From Enterococcus ureilyticus (lineage in GTDB: Bacteria; Bacillota; Bacilli; Lactobacillales; Enterococcaceae), in NCBI RefSeq assembly GCF_001730315.1, contig NZ_MIKC01000003.1, forward strand, positions 62,001 through 126,000: DNA of 64,000 bases, given 5' to 3'. The notes under the pieces were generated by a model that searched no databases, was not told the origin of the DNA, and worked only from the letters and a program-made list of their open reading frames with translations. Every line of letters begins with the position of its first letter. Within the stretch, counting starts at the first letter, position 1. This document shows positions 25,167-33,529 of this stretch, piece by piece. The position numbers and the translations under genes were made by a program.

Positions 25167-26897
25167 TTGAAATTGATGTGGCGTTACACGATGAGATATA
25201 AAAAATTATTATTTTTAGATTTCATTTGTGTGTTTGGATTTATATTGATAGAACTTGGTTTACCAACGATTTTAGCACGAATGATCGATGTTGGGATCAA
25301 AAACAATGATTACAATTATGTAAAGCAGCAAGGTTTGTTGATGATAGGAATCACTGTTGTCGGTGTAGCAATGAATATTATGTTGGGCTATTTTGGCGCA
25401 CGCATGACAACAAATATTGTTCGTGATATTCGTGATGATTTATTTGAAAAAGTACAGACTTTTTCCCATCGTGAATATGAAACGATCGGTGTATCATCAT
25501 TGATCACCAGAACAACCAATGATGCATATCAAATCATGTTGTTTATGGGGAATATTTTGCGAATCGGTTTCATGACACCAATGATGTTTTTTGTCAGCTT
25601 ATACATGGTCATGCGGACGAGTCCGTCCTTAGGTTGGTTTGTTTTAGGGGCCTTGCCATTTCTTTTGGCAGCAGTGGTATTAATTGCTAAGATATCAGAA
25701 CCTCTATCAAACAAGCAGCAAAAAAACTTAGATGGGATCAACGGAATTTTAAGAGAGAATCTTTCTGGATTAAGAGTAATCCGTGCGTTTGTTAATGAGA
25801 AATTTGAAGAAAGTCGCTTTAGTAAAGTCAATGAAGAGTATACTAAAAGCTCTAAGAGCCTTTTTCGCTTGATGGCAGCGGCTCAACCAGGCTTCTTCTT
25901 CCTCTTTAATATCGTGATGGTATTGATTATCTGGAATGGGGCACTCCAAATCGATCAAGGCAGTTTATTAGTGGGTGACTTGATAGCATTTATTGAATAC
26001 ATTTTCCATGCACTATTTTCATTTATGTTATTTGCTAGTGTTTTCATGATGTATCCTCGTGCAGCCGTTTCTGCTCGCCGAATTCAAGAAGCCTTTGATA
26101 TGGAGCCTGTGATTCGTGAAAATGAAGCAGGTATAACTGAAACAGAAACAAAAGGCTATTTAGAATTTAAAAATGTAACATTTGCTTATCCAGGGCATTC
26201 AGAAAGCCCAGTAATTCGAAATGTCAGCTTTACAGCATCTCCTGGTGAAACAGTAGCTTTTATTGGTAGTACAGGGAGCGGAAAATCAACATTGATCCAA
26301 CTGATCCCTCGCTTCTATGATGTTTCAGAAGGCCAAGTTTTGTTGGACGGGGTAGATGTTCGTGACTATAAACTAAGTACTTTACGTGAAAAAATCGGTT
26401 ATATTCCGCAAAAAGCGTTGCTATTTACTGGAACGATTGCAGAAAATATGCGTTATGGTAAAGAAGATGCTACGATTGAAGAGATGGAACAAGCAGCGGA
26501 TATTGCTCAGGCAACGGAATTTATTTCACAAAAGCCTGAAGGATATGACGAGCTTCTTTCAGAAGGCGGAGCAAACTTTTCTGGTGGACAAAAACAACGG
26601 TTGGCGATTGCTAGAGCTGTCATCCGTCGCCCGGAAGTTTATATTTTTGATGATAGCTTTTCAGCACTAGATTACCAAACTGATGCGAATTTACGAGCTC
26701 GTTTGAAAAAGGAAACAACAGAATCAACTGTTTTGATCGTTGCTCAACGTGTTGGAACAATTATGCATGCGGATAAAATCATAGTCTTGAACGAAGGCGA
26801 TGTTGTTGGTATCGGTACCCACCGCGAATTACTTGAGAATTGTCCTATCTATTATGATATTGCCGCTTCTCAATTGTCAGAGGAGGAATTAGCATGA
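25167..26897 (+). CDS. efrA: Heterodimeric multidrug ABC exporter, subunit A (EfrA-type)
   Basis: This is a 576-residue half transporter with six transmembrane helices in residues 1-300, then a nucleotide-binding domain. Walker A is GSTGSGKST (about 367-375), the signature is NFSGGQKQR, and Walker B is VYIFDDSFSALD. The catalytic glutamate after Walker B is replaced by aspartate (D496), marking this as the subunit with the degenerate ATP site. The stop overlaps the partner's start by four bases (ATGA). EfrAB of E. faecalis exports antibiotics and dyes; I base the symbol on this architecture and on recalled gene order relative to liaFSR and tpx. EfrCD or LmrCD-type naming is the alternative. 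Confidence 0.85.
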   Translation: MKLMWRYTMRYKKLLFLDFICVFGFILIELGLPTILARMIDVGIKNNDYNYVKQQGLLMIGITVVGVAMNIMLGYFGARMTTNIVRDIRDDLFEKVQTFSHREYETIGVSSLITRTTNDAYQIMLFMGNILRIGFMTPMMFFVSLYMVMRTSPSLGWFVLGALPFLLAAVVLIAKISEPLSNKQQKNLDGINGILRENLSGLRVIRAFVNEKFEESRFSKVNEEYTKSSKSLFRLMAAAQPGFFFLFNIVMVLIIWNGALQIDQGSLLVGDLIAFIEYIFHALFSFMLFASVFMMYPRAAVSARRIQEAFDMEPVIRENEAGITETETKGYLEFKNVTFAYPGHSESPVIRNVSFTASPGETVAFIGSTGSGKSTLIQLIPRFYDVSEGQVLLDGVDVRDYKLSTLREKIGYIPQKALLFTGTIAENMRYGKEDATIEEMEQAADIAQATEFISQKPEGYDELLSEGGANFSGGQKQRLAIARAVIRRPEVYIFDDSFSALDYQTDANLRARLKKETTESTVLIVAQRVGTIMHADKIIVLNEGDVVGIGTHRELLENCPIYYDIAASQLSEEELA

Positions 26898-28660
26898 AAA
26901 ACGCACTTTCTTCCATTAGACGTTTAGGTAAGTATATCGATCCATATAAAGGAACGTTTATATTAGTGATTATCTTTACTGTTTTAACAGTTGCTTTTAA
27001 TGCGGCTCTACCTTATGTTTCTGGACTTCCAATCACCGAGATTAGTAAGAATGTGGCTGAAGGGACAGGACTAAATTATGCGTATATCATCCAGTGTTTG
27101 ATTTGGATTTTAATTGTAGGGATCGGTTATTGTGTGGCACAATTTTTATCTGGTTATCTTATGGCCGCAGTCGTGCAGCATTCCATGCGTGATTTACGAC
27201 GAGATATCGATGAAAAAATCAATCGTTTGCCGGTTTCTTATTTTGATAAAAATCAACAAGGAAATATTTTGTCTCGGGTGACTAATGACGTTGATGCAGT
27301 AAGTAATGCTATGCAGCAAAGTTTTATTAATATTGTTTCAGCTGTTTTAGGGATCGTAATGGCGATTGCAATGATGTTTTATATCAACTGGCTGATGGCA
27401 TTGATTTCGATCGTGATGATTCCATTGTCGTTGTTTATTTCAAAAACGATTGTTGGGTTTTCACAGAAATATTTCCAAGGCATGCAAAATGCACTTGGGA
27501 ATCTAAATGGATATGTGCAAGAGAATATGACAGGGTTTAGTGTCTTAAAGCTTTATGGACGTGAGAAAGAAACGTTAGATGGTTTTAAAAAGGTCAATCA
27601 TAACTTAAATAGCTTTGGCTTTAAAGCAACTTTTATTTCTGGATTGATGTTGCCTCTTGTACAAATGACCGCTTATGGTACCTATATTGGTATGGCTGTC
27701 TTGGGGAGTTATTATGTGATCACAGGAGTTATTGTCGTTGGACAGCTACAAGCATTTATTCAATATATTTGGCAGATCAGTCAACCGATGGGGAATATTA
27801 CGCAGCTGTCCGCTGCACTTCAAAGTGCTTCTGCTGCGACGACACGTGTCTTTGAAATCTTAGATGAACCAGAAGAAGAGTTAAATGAGCACGATATTCC
27901 TTTACCAGAAAAAGTTCATGGTTCAGTTCAGTTTGATAATGTTAGCTTTAGTTATGATCCTAAAAAACCGTTGATCAGAAACTTAAATTTTGAAGTCAAA
28001 GCTGGTCAAACTGTGGCAATTGTTGGACCAACTGGCGCAGGGAAAACAACATTGATCAATCTATTGATGCGGTTTTACGATGTCAGTGATGGAGCAATCA
28101 AAATTGACGGAATCGATACGAAGAAAATGGATCGTAGTGACGTTCGCTCAGTCTTTGGCATGGTTTTACAAGATGCTTGGTTATATGAAGGGACGATCGC
28201 TGATAATATTCGTTTTGGTAAATTAGATGCGACTGATTATGAAGTGGTGGATGCAGCCAAAACGGCGAATGTGGACCATTTTATCCGTACAATGCCAGAT
28301 GGCTACGAGATGGAAATCAATTCTGAAGGAGATAACGTTTCTTTAGGACAAAAACAATTGTTGACCATTGCAAGAGCCGTGATTTCTGATCCAAGAATCT
28401 TGATTTTAGATGAGGCAACAAGTTCTGTTGACACGCGTTTAGAAGCGCTGATTCAAAAAGCCATGGAACGTGTGATGGAAGGTCGTACAAGTTTTGTGAT
28501 TGCTCATCGCTTGTCAACGATTCGTGAAGCTGATTTGATTCTTGTAATGAATCAAGGAGCGATCATCGAAAAAGGAACGCATAATGAGCTATTAGAGCAA
28601 GGCGGCTTTTATGAAAAATTATACAATAGTCAATTTGCTGAAGACGGCGATTATGATTAA
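26894..28660 (+). CDS. efrB: Heterodimeric multidrug ABC exporter, subunit B (EfrB-type)
   Basis: This is a 588-residue half transporter with six transmembrane helices (residues 15-310) and an ATPase domain. Walker A is GPTGAGKTT. The signature loop is NVSLGQKQL, with leucine in place of the second-position glycine of SGGQ, a departure seen in the degenerate-site half. Walker B is ILILDEATSSVD with the catalytic glutamate present. Paired with the aspartate-bearing subunit upstream, this gives one consensus and one degenerate ATP site, the usual arrangement of heterodimeric exporters. AGAGGAGG lies before the ATG inside the upstream gene. Confidence 0.86.
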   Translation: MKNALSSIRRLGKYIDPYKGTFILVIIFTVLTVAFNAALPYVSGLPITEISKNVAEGTGLNYAYIIQCLIWILIVGIGYCVAQFLSGYLMAAVVQHSMRDLRRDIDEKINRLPVSYFDKNQQGNILSRVTNDVDAVSNAMQQSFINIVSAVLGIVMAIAMMFYINWLMALISIVMIPLSLFISKTIVGFSQKYFQGMQNALGNLNGYVQENMTGFSVLKLYGREKETLDGFKKVNHNLNSFGFKATFISGLMLPLVQMTAYGTYIGMAVLGSYYVITGVIVVGQLQAFIQYIWQISQPMGNITQLSAALQSASAATTRVFEILDEPEEELNEHDIPLPEKVHGSVQFDNVSFSYDPKKPLIRNLNFEVKAGQTVAIVGPTGAGKTTLINLLMRFYDVSDGAIKIDGIDTKKMDRSDVRSVFGMVLQDAWLYEGTIADNIRFGKLDATDYEVVDAAKTANVDHFIRTMPDGYEMEINSEGDNVSLGQKQLLTIARAVISDPRILILDEATSSVDTRLEALIQKAMERVMEGRTSFVIAHRLSTIREADLILVMNQGAIIEKGTHNELLEQGGFYEKLYNSQFAEDGDYD

Positions 28661-28672
28661 AGATGAGCAAGG

Positions 28673-28701
28673 AAGACACCTAGTTTGGGTGTCTTTTTTT
28701 C
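28673..28701 (+). terminator. Terminator after the exporter operon
   Basis: AAGACACC and GGTGTCTT form an 8-bp stem with a 7-base loop, ending in a run of Ts. Confidence 0.88.
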
Positions 28702-28787
28702 ATTAAATGACTATTCAAAAAAGCGAACTGATCTAATAAACGTTAGAAATCTGTTATACTTATAGTCAATAAGAAGAGGTGAAATGT

Positions 28788-29279
28788 ATGACAAATGATT
28801 ATTTTATTGCGCCAAGCGCCGACGTTTATGGCGACGTGAGGCTAGCAAAAGATACTAGTATTTGGTTTCAATCGGTGCTAAGAGGTGACAATAATTCAAT
28901 TACGATTAATGCAGGAAGTAATGTTCAAGATAGCACTGTCATCCATGTTGATAAGGATGCCCCAGTCGTTATTGGAGAGAATGTCACAATTGGTCATCAT
29001 TGTATGCTCCATGGGTGCAAAATAGAAGATGGCGCATTAATTGGCATGAGCTCAACTATTTTAAATCGCGCAACTATCGGGAAAAATAGTTTAATCGGAG
29101 CAGGATCTTTAGTCACAGAAGGTACTGAAATTCCAGCGAATGTTTTAGCGTTTGGCCGACCTGCCAAAGTCATTCGCCCTTTAACAAGAGAAGAGCTTCG
29201 GAAAAATAAAGAAAATGCGCAACATTATGTTGAACGATCAAAAGAATTTGCAGCAGATCAGTATCCAAGGCTAACTTAA
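28788..29279 (+). CDS. Gamma-carbonic anhydrase-like hexapeptide protein
   Basis: The protein has 163 residues and consists of left-handed beta-helix hexapeptide repeats (residues 10-135) with a C-terminal helix. Candidate zinc ligands are the histidines in STVIHVDKD and VTIGHHCMLHGC, spaced as in gamma-carbonic anhydrases (YrdA/PaaY/YtoA group), and the conserved RGD is at about residue 33. Whether it hydrates CO2 or acts on another substrate cannot be told; many members are inactive. The ATG at 28788 with AGAGGTG 6 bases upstream is preferred to the upstream GTG. It is a stand-alone gene after a terminator. Confidence 0.88.
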   Translation: MTNDYFIAPSADVYGDVRLAKDTSIWFQSVLRGDNNSITINAGSNVQDSTVIHVDKDAPVVIGENVTIGHHCMLHGCKIEDGALIGMSSTILNRATIGKNSLIGAGSLVTEGTEIPANVLAFGRPAKVIRPLTREELRKNKENAQHYVERSKEFAADQYPRLT

Positions 29280-29284
29280 TAGTA

Positions 29285-29393
29285 AAACACCTAATAATGG
29301 ATTAGTTATCAAGTCGATCAACGGCGGATTCACATTTAGTGTGTTGAACAATTGCTCAGCACGTATCTTTCGAAAAAAATATAGTTAGGTGTT
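29285..29393. other. Separated inverted repeat in intergenic region
   Basis: AACACCTAA (29285-29293) and TTAGGTGTT (29385-29393) are perfect complements about 90 bases apart, bracketing the gap before the HesB-like gene. A TATAAT at 29405-29410 follows the right arm. It may be a long-range stem or chance. Confidence 0.3.
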
Positions 29394-29432
29394 AGGCTTA
29401 GTATTATAATAAAAGAAAGAAGTGAAGAGTAG

Positions 29433-29795
29433 ATGTTTTTAAACGTCAGTGAGGAAGCACAGGTAAAATTGATGCCTTATCTTGAAGATAAGGCAATCAT
29501 TGTATTGGATTTAGATGATGGTGTTGGCAAATATTCTAAAATGGGTGTTTGTTCACTCGATACTAGTTTTCGTCTATTGCTACTGGATCAACTACAAGAT
29601 AAATCAGATTTTGGTTTGACTTTAGATTCAGATATTGGTGCAATCTATATCAAGGATTACTCTAAACGCTATCTAGATGAAAAAATGACGCTGGAAATCG
29701 ATCCACGTTTGCAAGTCTTTAAGCTAAAAAGTCCAAGTGGAGTCCTAGACGGTAATGTTCCAATTGTAGATTTGCGACCAGAAAAAAGTAAATAA
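29433..29795 (+). CDS. HesB/IscA-like (Fe-S biosynthesis fold) protein, single cysteine
   Basis: This is a 120-residue protein that I place, with reservations, in the iron-sulfur biosynthesis (YqkB-like) family from its length, the N-terminus FLNVSEEAQVKLMPYL and the all-beta pattern ending LKSPSGVLDGNVPIVDLR. True A-type scaffold proteins have three conserved cysteines; only one is present here (GVCSLD), so cluster binding by the protein alone is doubtful. The ATG at 29433 is preceded by AGAAGTGAAGAG. It is monocistronic, with a terminator behind it. Confidence 0.7.
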   Translation: MFLNVSEEAQVKLMPYLEDKAIIVLDLDDGVGKYSKMGVCSLDTSFRLLLLDQLQDKSDFGLTLDSDIGAIYIKDYSKRYLDEKMTLEIDPRLQVFKLKSPSGVLDGNVPIVDLRPEKSK

Positions 29796-29801
29796 ATAAA
29801 A

Positions 29802-29844
29802 AAAGAACTGAGGCATAACTCTATGAGTTTTCCCTCAGTTCTTT
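29802..29844. terminator. Bidirectional terminator
   Basis: AAAGAACTGAGG and CCTCAGTTCTTT are perfect 12-base arms with A- and T-rich flanks, between converging genes. Confidence 0.85.
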
Positions 29845-29892
29845 AAATTTCGAACGAATCTCGGATCGATTCAACGTCTGTCCGAACCTCTA

Positions 29893-30513
29893 TTAATCTG
29901 GTCTTTTCAAGTCAAATAATCCGTCGATATGAGCATAGGTATTACCAGCTAAACGGGCAATTGGATTAAAGGCTTTAGGTAAAATATATTCAGTTTCTTT
30001 ATCAAAAATCGCTTCATCAAAATAGAAATCTGTTATTTCTACAATAAACAAATCAGTAATAATTTGATCTTCGTGATTTTTGATAGGAACATACTGGTAG
30101 AGACGTGCTTCCATTCGAATCGGTGCTGCTTTGATGCCAGGAACAGCAACTGATTTACTTGGTATCGTTGCTATCTTGTTGATAATGATTTCACTCTGAT
30201 CAGCCTTCAAAGAGGCAGCTGTTTGATTCATCGACGCGACAACTTGATCATTGACTAAATGAATCACAAGTTCTTTAGTCGCCAGAATATTTTGGGCGGT
30301 GTCTTTTATTTCGCCGTTTCTTCTAATAATTGATAATGTTACTAATGGGATATCAGAAGCTGCAGCATTAAAAAAACTGAAAGGAGCAGCGTTGATCGTT
30401 TGAGTTTTATCATTCAATGTTGTGACCCATGCGATTGGGCGTGGAATGATACTGCCAGAAAGAAATTTATAGGCTTGTTTTGCTGATAAATTGTTTGTCG
30501 GGTAATGCAGCAT
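29893..30513 (-). CDS. Flavin reductase-like FMN-binding protein
   Basis: This is a 206-residue split-barrel flavoprotein. The N-terminus carries the family motif SGSIIPRPIAWVTTLN followed by NAAPFSFFNAAASDIPLVTLSI, the FMN-phosphate-binding region of the flavin reductase/DIM6-NTAB group. I start at the ATG at 30513, which has CGGAGAAG at the right distance; the ATG six codons upstream lacks one. It lies 23 bases downstream of the ring-cleaving dioxygenase gene, and together they look like a quinone or aromatic-electrophile detoxification unit. A free-FMN reductase for another oxygenase is the alternative. Confidence 0.85.
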   Translation of the reverse strand: MLHYPTNNLSAKQAYKFLSGSIIPRPIAWVTTLNDKTQTINAAPFSFFNAAASDIPLVTLSIIRRNGEIKDTAQNILATKELVIHLVNDQVVASMNQTAASLKADQSEIIINKIATIPSKSVAVPGIKAAPIRMEARLYQYVPIKNHEDQIITDLFIVEITDFYFDEAIFDKETEYILPKAFNPIARLAGNTYAHIDGLFDLKRPD

Positions 30514-30536
30514 TTTTCTTCTCCGATCCATTGTTT

Positions 30537-31508
30537 TTAACGTGCTTTATTTGCATCAGAAGTATCAAAAGGACGTACAAATTCTTCGATTTCTTTGCGT
30601 TTTCCTTCTAAAAATGGTGGTAAAGCTAATTTTTCACCTGCAGCCTCGTAGGTTTCATCTTCTAAGAAACCAGGACCATCAGTTGCTAGTTCAAATAAAA
30701 TATGCGGAGCAGCTCTGAAATAATCAGATTTGAAGTAGAAACGTTCAACAAATCCGGAATTAGGGAATTGAAGCTGATTGATTTTATCGATCCAAAAGCG
30801 CAAAGCTTCTTGATCTGCAACACGAAGAGCTAAGTGATGGACATTACCAAAGCCTTCTTGCGCATCAGGCAAATCATCACGATGTTCAACGATAATACTA
30901 GCACCATTGCCACCTTCTCCTACTTCAAATAAATGGAAACGACCTTCGGCATCAATCAGCTTAAATCCTAAAACGCCTACTAAAACACGTTGCATATGGT
31001 CAAAATCTGCTACGGTTACAAAAACAGGTCCCAATCCAGTTAAGGCATGCTCAGCAGGAACATCTGTTTTTTTCCATGCCGTGCCACTAGCAACACCTTG
31101 ATTGTTTTCATCTGAAACCAATTGATATCTTTGATTATCAAAATCTTCGAATTCTAGATATTTCTTGCCGAAACGTTCTTGAATTTCGCCATGATCGATT
31201 TGATGTTCGTTAAAGCGGGTGACCCAGTAATCTAAAGAAGCATCATTTTTTACTCGGAACGATGTGTGAGAAATTGAGTTGGTTCCTTTAGTTCCTTTGG
31301 GAATCCCAGGGAAATCAAAAAATGTCATGTCTGTACCGGCAGAACCAAGGTCATCTGCAAAAAATAAATGATACGTTTCAATATCGTCTTGGTTAACAGT
31401 TTTTTTGATCAGTCGTAAACCTAGCAGATCAGTGAAAAAACGATAAATCTTTTCTGCACTTGATGTCATGGCTGTAACATGGTGAATTCCGCGAATTTGT
31501 GTATTCAT
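30537..31508 (-). CDS. Ring-cleaving dioxygenase, MhqO/MhqA type (VOC superfamily)
   Basis: The protein has 323 residues with two tandem vicinal-oxygen-chelate modules (about 5-145 and 155-300). Metal ligands typical of the family are visible: His in GIHHVTAMT near residue 9, His in VHHLALRV near residue 226 and Glu in HILFELATDGPG near residue 275. Bacillus relatives (MhqA, MhqE, MhqO) cleave hydroquinone or catechol derivatives and are induced by quinone stress. AGGAGG-like sequence precedes the ATG. A putative regulator such as MhqR is not adjacent. The pair with the flavin reductase suggests defence against quinones; the substrate is inferred. Confidence 0.88.
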   Translation of the reverse strand: MNTQIRGIHHVTAMTSSAEKIYRFFTDLLGLRLIKKTVNQDDIETYHLFFADDLGSAGTDMTFFDFPGIPKGTKGTNSISHTSFRVKNDASLDYWVTRFNEHQIDHGEIQERFGKKYLEFEDFDNQRYQLVSDENNQGVASGTAWKKTDVPAEHALTGLGPVFVTVADFDHMQRVLVGVLGFKLIDAEGRFHLFEVGEGGNGASIIVEHRDDLPDAQEGFGNVHHLALRVADQEALRFWIDKINQLQFPNSGFVERFYFKSDYFRAAPHILFELATDGPGFLEDETYEAAGEKLALPPFLEGKRKEIEEFVRPFDTSDANKAR

Positions 31509-31675
31509 AATATAAAACCTCCGAATTGATAATTATTTTTATTTAACTTACTAAAAGTAAGTTTACATCTAAACTAATAAATAAGCAACCTTTTTTACTT
31601 TTCCTAACTATTGATAGAAAGATTAAAGAGGAGTACTATAAGATTACGAAGCTGTTAAAGAAGGTAGGGAGAATA

Positions 31676-32545
31676 ATGGAAGAGAAAAAAACATTTCATG
31701 TCAATGGCTACATTGCATTGGTAGTATTGGTTATTTTACTTGTGATTGGTAGCTATTGTCTGTATATCGGGGTAATAGATGAACGCTTTAGTATGATCAC
31801 GATCGGTATGGTGTTATGGGTGATTTCTGCGCTATTTTTAAGCTCGCTAACGATCGTTAGTCCCAATCAAGCCAAAGCCATTTTATTTTTTGGACAATAT
31901 CTCGGCACGATCAAGGATAATGGTTTATTCGTCACAACGCCATTAACACAAAAAATCAATGTTTCGTTAAAGGTACGCAACTTCAATAGTTCATTGTTAA
32001 AAGTAAATGATTCTGATGGTAACCCAGTTGAAATTTCTGCTGTGGTGGTATTTAAAGTAGTTGATACAGCTAAAGCGTTGTTTGACGTTGATCGTTATCA
32101 AGATTTTGTAGAAATTCAAAGTGAAACTGCGATTCGTCACATTGCGACACAATATCCATATGATACGTTTAATGAAGACGACCTCACTTTACGTGGCAAT
32201 ACCAATGAAGTTTCAGAAGAAATGGCAAAAGAACTTCAAGAACGCTTAGCAGCAGCTGGCGTTGAAGTGATCGAAACCCGTTTGAACCACCTTGCATATG
32301 CGACTGAAATTGCAAGTGCGATGTTGCAAAGACAACAAGCCAAAGCCATTCTATCTGCGCGGCAAATCATTGTTGAAGGTGCGGTATCTATGACTCAAAT
32401 GGCGTTAGAACAAATTGAAGATGGACAGGAAATCAATTTCACAGACGATCGCAAAGTTCAATTGATTAATAATCTGCTAGTATCAATCATTACAGATAAA
32501 GGAACGCAGCCGATAATCAACACTGGAGATGTTCATGAACGATAA
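31676..32545 (+). CDS. SPFH/Band 7 membrane protein
   Basis: The protein has 289 residues. Two transmembrane helices (about 11-30 and 39-59) are followed by the SPFH domain starting IVSPNQAKAILFFGQYLGTI and running through ISAVVVFKVVDTAKALFDV to about residue 240, with the coiled-coil-prone segment ASAMLQRQQAKAILSARQ. Stomatin-, prohibitin- and flotillin-like proteins assemble in membrane microdomains and often partner proteases or transporters; here no NfeD-type partner lies adjacent. AGGGAG lies before the ATG. An 11-codon open frame overlapping its end may be what remains of a companion gene. Confidence 0.9.
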   Translation: MEEKKTFHVNGYIALVVLVILLVIGSYCLYIGVIDERFSMITIGMVLWVISALFLSSLTIVSPNQAKAILFFGQYLGTIKDNGLFVTTPLTQKINVSLKVRNFNSSLLKVNDSDGNPVEISAVVVFKVVDTAKALFDVDRYQDFVEIQSETAIRHIATQYPYDTFNEDDLTLRGNTNEVSEEMAKELQERLAAAGVEVIETRLNHLAYATEIASAMLQRQQAKAILSARQIIVEGAVSMTQMALEQIEDGQEINFTDDRKVQLINNLLVSIITDKGTQPIINTGDVHER

Positions 32546-32570
32546 ACAAAAGAAAGTGAGCCTGGTATGA
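32535..32570 (+). pseudogene. Possible remnant of a small gene overlapping the SPFH stop
   Basis: ATG at 32535, overlapping the SPFH stop codon, opens MNDKQKKVSLV and ends in the TGA that overlaps the next gene's start. From memory, related SPFH genes are followed by a small Arc-fold DNA-binding protein beginning with similar lysine-rich sequence, so this may be its truncated start. It could equally be a translational-coupling leader. Confidence 0.2.
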
Positions 32571-33220
32571 GCTATAAAACGATTTTATTTGATTTGGATG
32601 GCACGATCACGGACTCTGGTGAAGGAATTATGCACTCTGTCGTTTATGCCTTAAAAAAAATGAAGGTAAAGATACCTGATCAAAAAGAATTATATTCGTT
32701 TATTGGTCCGCCATTAACTGATTCATTTAAACGACTCTATCATTTCGATGACCTAAAAGCGAGCTTGGCAGTGGAGTATTATCGTGACTATTATCAAAAA
32801 CAGGGAATCTATGAAAATCACGTATATGCAGGAATTTCTGAATTATTGATTAACTTGAAAGCTGCTGGCTGCACTCTTTATATTGCAACATCTAAACCAG
32901 AGATTTATGCTAAACAAATTTTGACTCATTTTGATTTAAGCAGTTATTTCGATGGAATTTATGGCGCAAGTTTGGATGGCGGACGGTCAAGAAAAGGAGA
33001 TGTTATTCAGTATGCACTAAAGAAGTCTGCAATTACTCACTTTGAAGAGACACTGATGGTTGGTGATCGCAGTCACGATATAATTGGGGCTAAAGAGAAT
33101 AGACTAACTAGTATTGGTGTGTTGTATGGCTTCGGTGACCAAGCTGAGTTGGAACTTGCAGGTGCTGATTATATTGTTGAAACCCCTAAAGAGATTGAGA
33201 AAATAATTATAAACAATTAA
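32567..33220 (+). CDS. HAD phosphatase, phosphoglycolate phosphatase-like
   Basis: This is a 217-residue subclass I HAD hydrolase. Motif I is LFDLDGTITDSG with D9 and D11; motif II is IATSKP; motif III is the lysine in GGRSRKGDVIQ; and motif IV is MVGDRSHDIIGA. The substrate is not evident; Gph- and PpaX-type enzymes are the nearest general models. The ATG is preceded by only a weak ribosome binding site (AAAGTGAG), and the gene follows the SPFH gene by 21 bases, so it is probably expressed by coupling within that operon. A complex hairpin terminates the unit. Confidence 0.88.
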   Translation: MSYKTILFDLDGTITDSGEGIMHSVVYALKKMKVKIPDQKELYSFIGPPLTDSFKRLYHFDDLKASLAVEYYRDYYQKQGIYENHVYAGISELLINLKAAGCTLYIATSKPEIYAKQILTHFDLSSYFDGIYGASLDGGRSRKGDVIQYALKKSAITHFEETLMVGDRSHDIIGAKENRLTSIGVLYGFGDQAELELAGADYIVETPKEIEKIIINN

Positions 33221-33224
33221 TGAC

Positions 33225-33314
33225 AAAAGAGCGTTATGAGACTAAATGAACAGTATGACAGAAGCAATTTTTCTGTAACATGCTACTGTTTGATTCTCAA
33301 AACGCTCTTTTTTA
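33225..33314 (+). terminator. Long nested terminator structure
   Basis: The outer stem AAAAGAGCGTT (33225-33235) pairs with AACGCTCTTTT (33301-33311). Inner pairings TGAGA/TCTCA, AACAGTA/TACTGTT and ACAGAA/TTCTGT stack inside it. Ts follow. Confidence 0.75.
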
Positions 33315-33491
33315 AAATTATTCATTACTCCTTTGATAATCTGGGTAAAGTCTAATCAATCCATGAAAGAAACATATTCAACTATTATAAAACAATAAGC
33401 CTTTTTTTATTATTTGGTGAAAATGATGAGGTATTCTCAAATATTTTAATGAAATGCTTATAAATTGATAAAAAAAAACCCTTTCTTCGGT

Positions 33492-33497
33492 TATAAT
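33492..33497 (+). promoter_or_regulatory. -10 box of nox
   Basis: TATAAT lies 33 bases before the nox start. TTGATA at 33466-33471 is 20 bases upstream, which is longer than ideal spacing, so the promoter may need an activator or use another -35. Confidence 0.45.
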
Positions 33498-33529
33498 TAA
33501 GTTCAATAAATCACATGAAGGAGAGTCTT

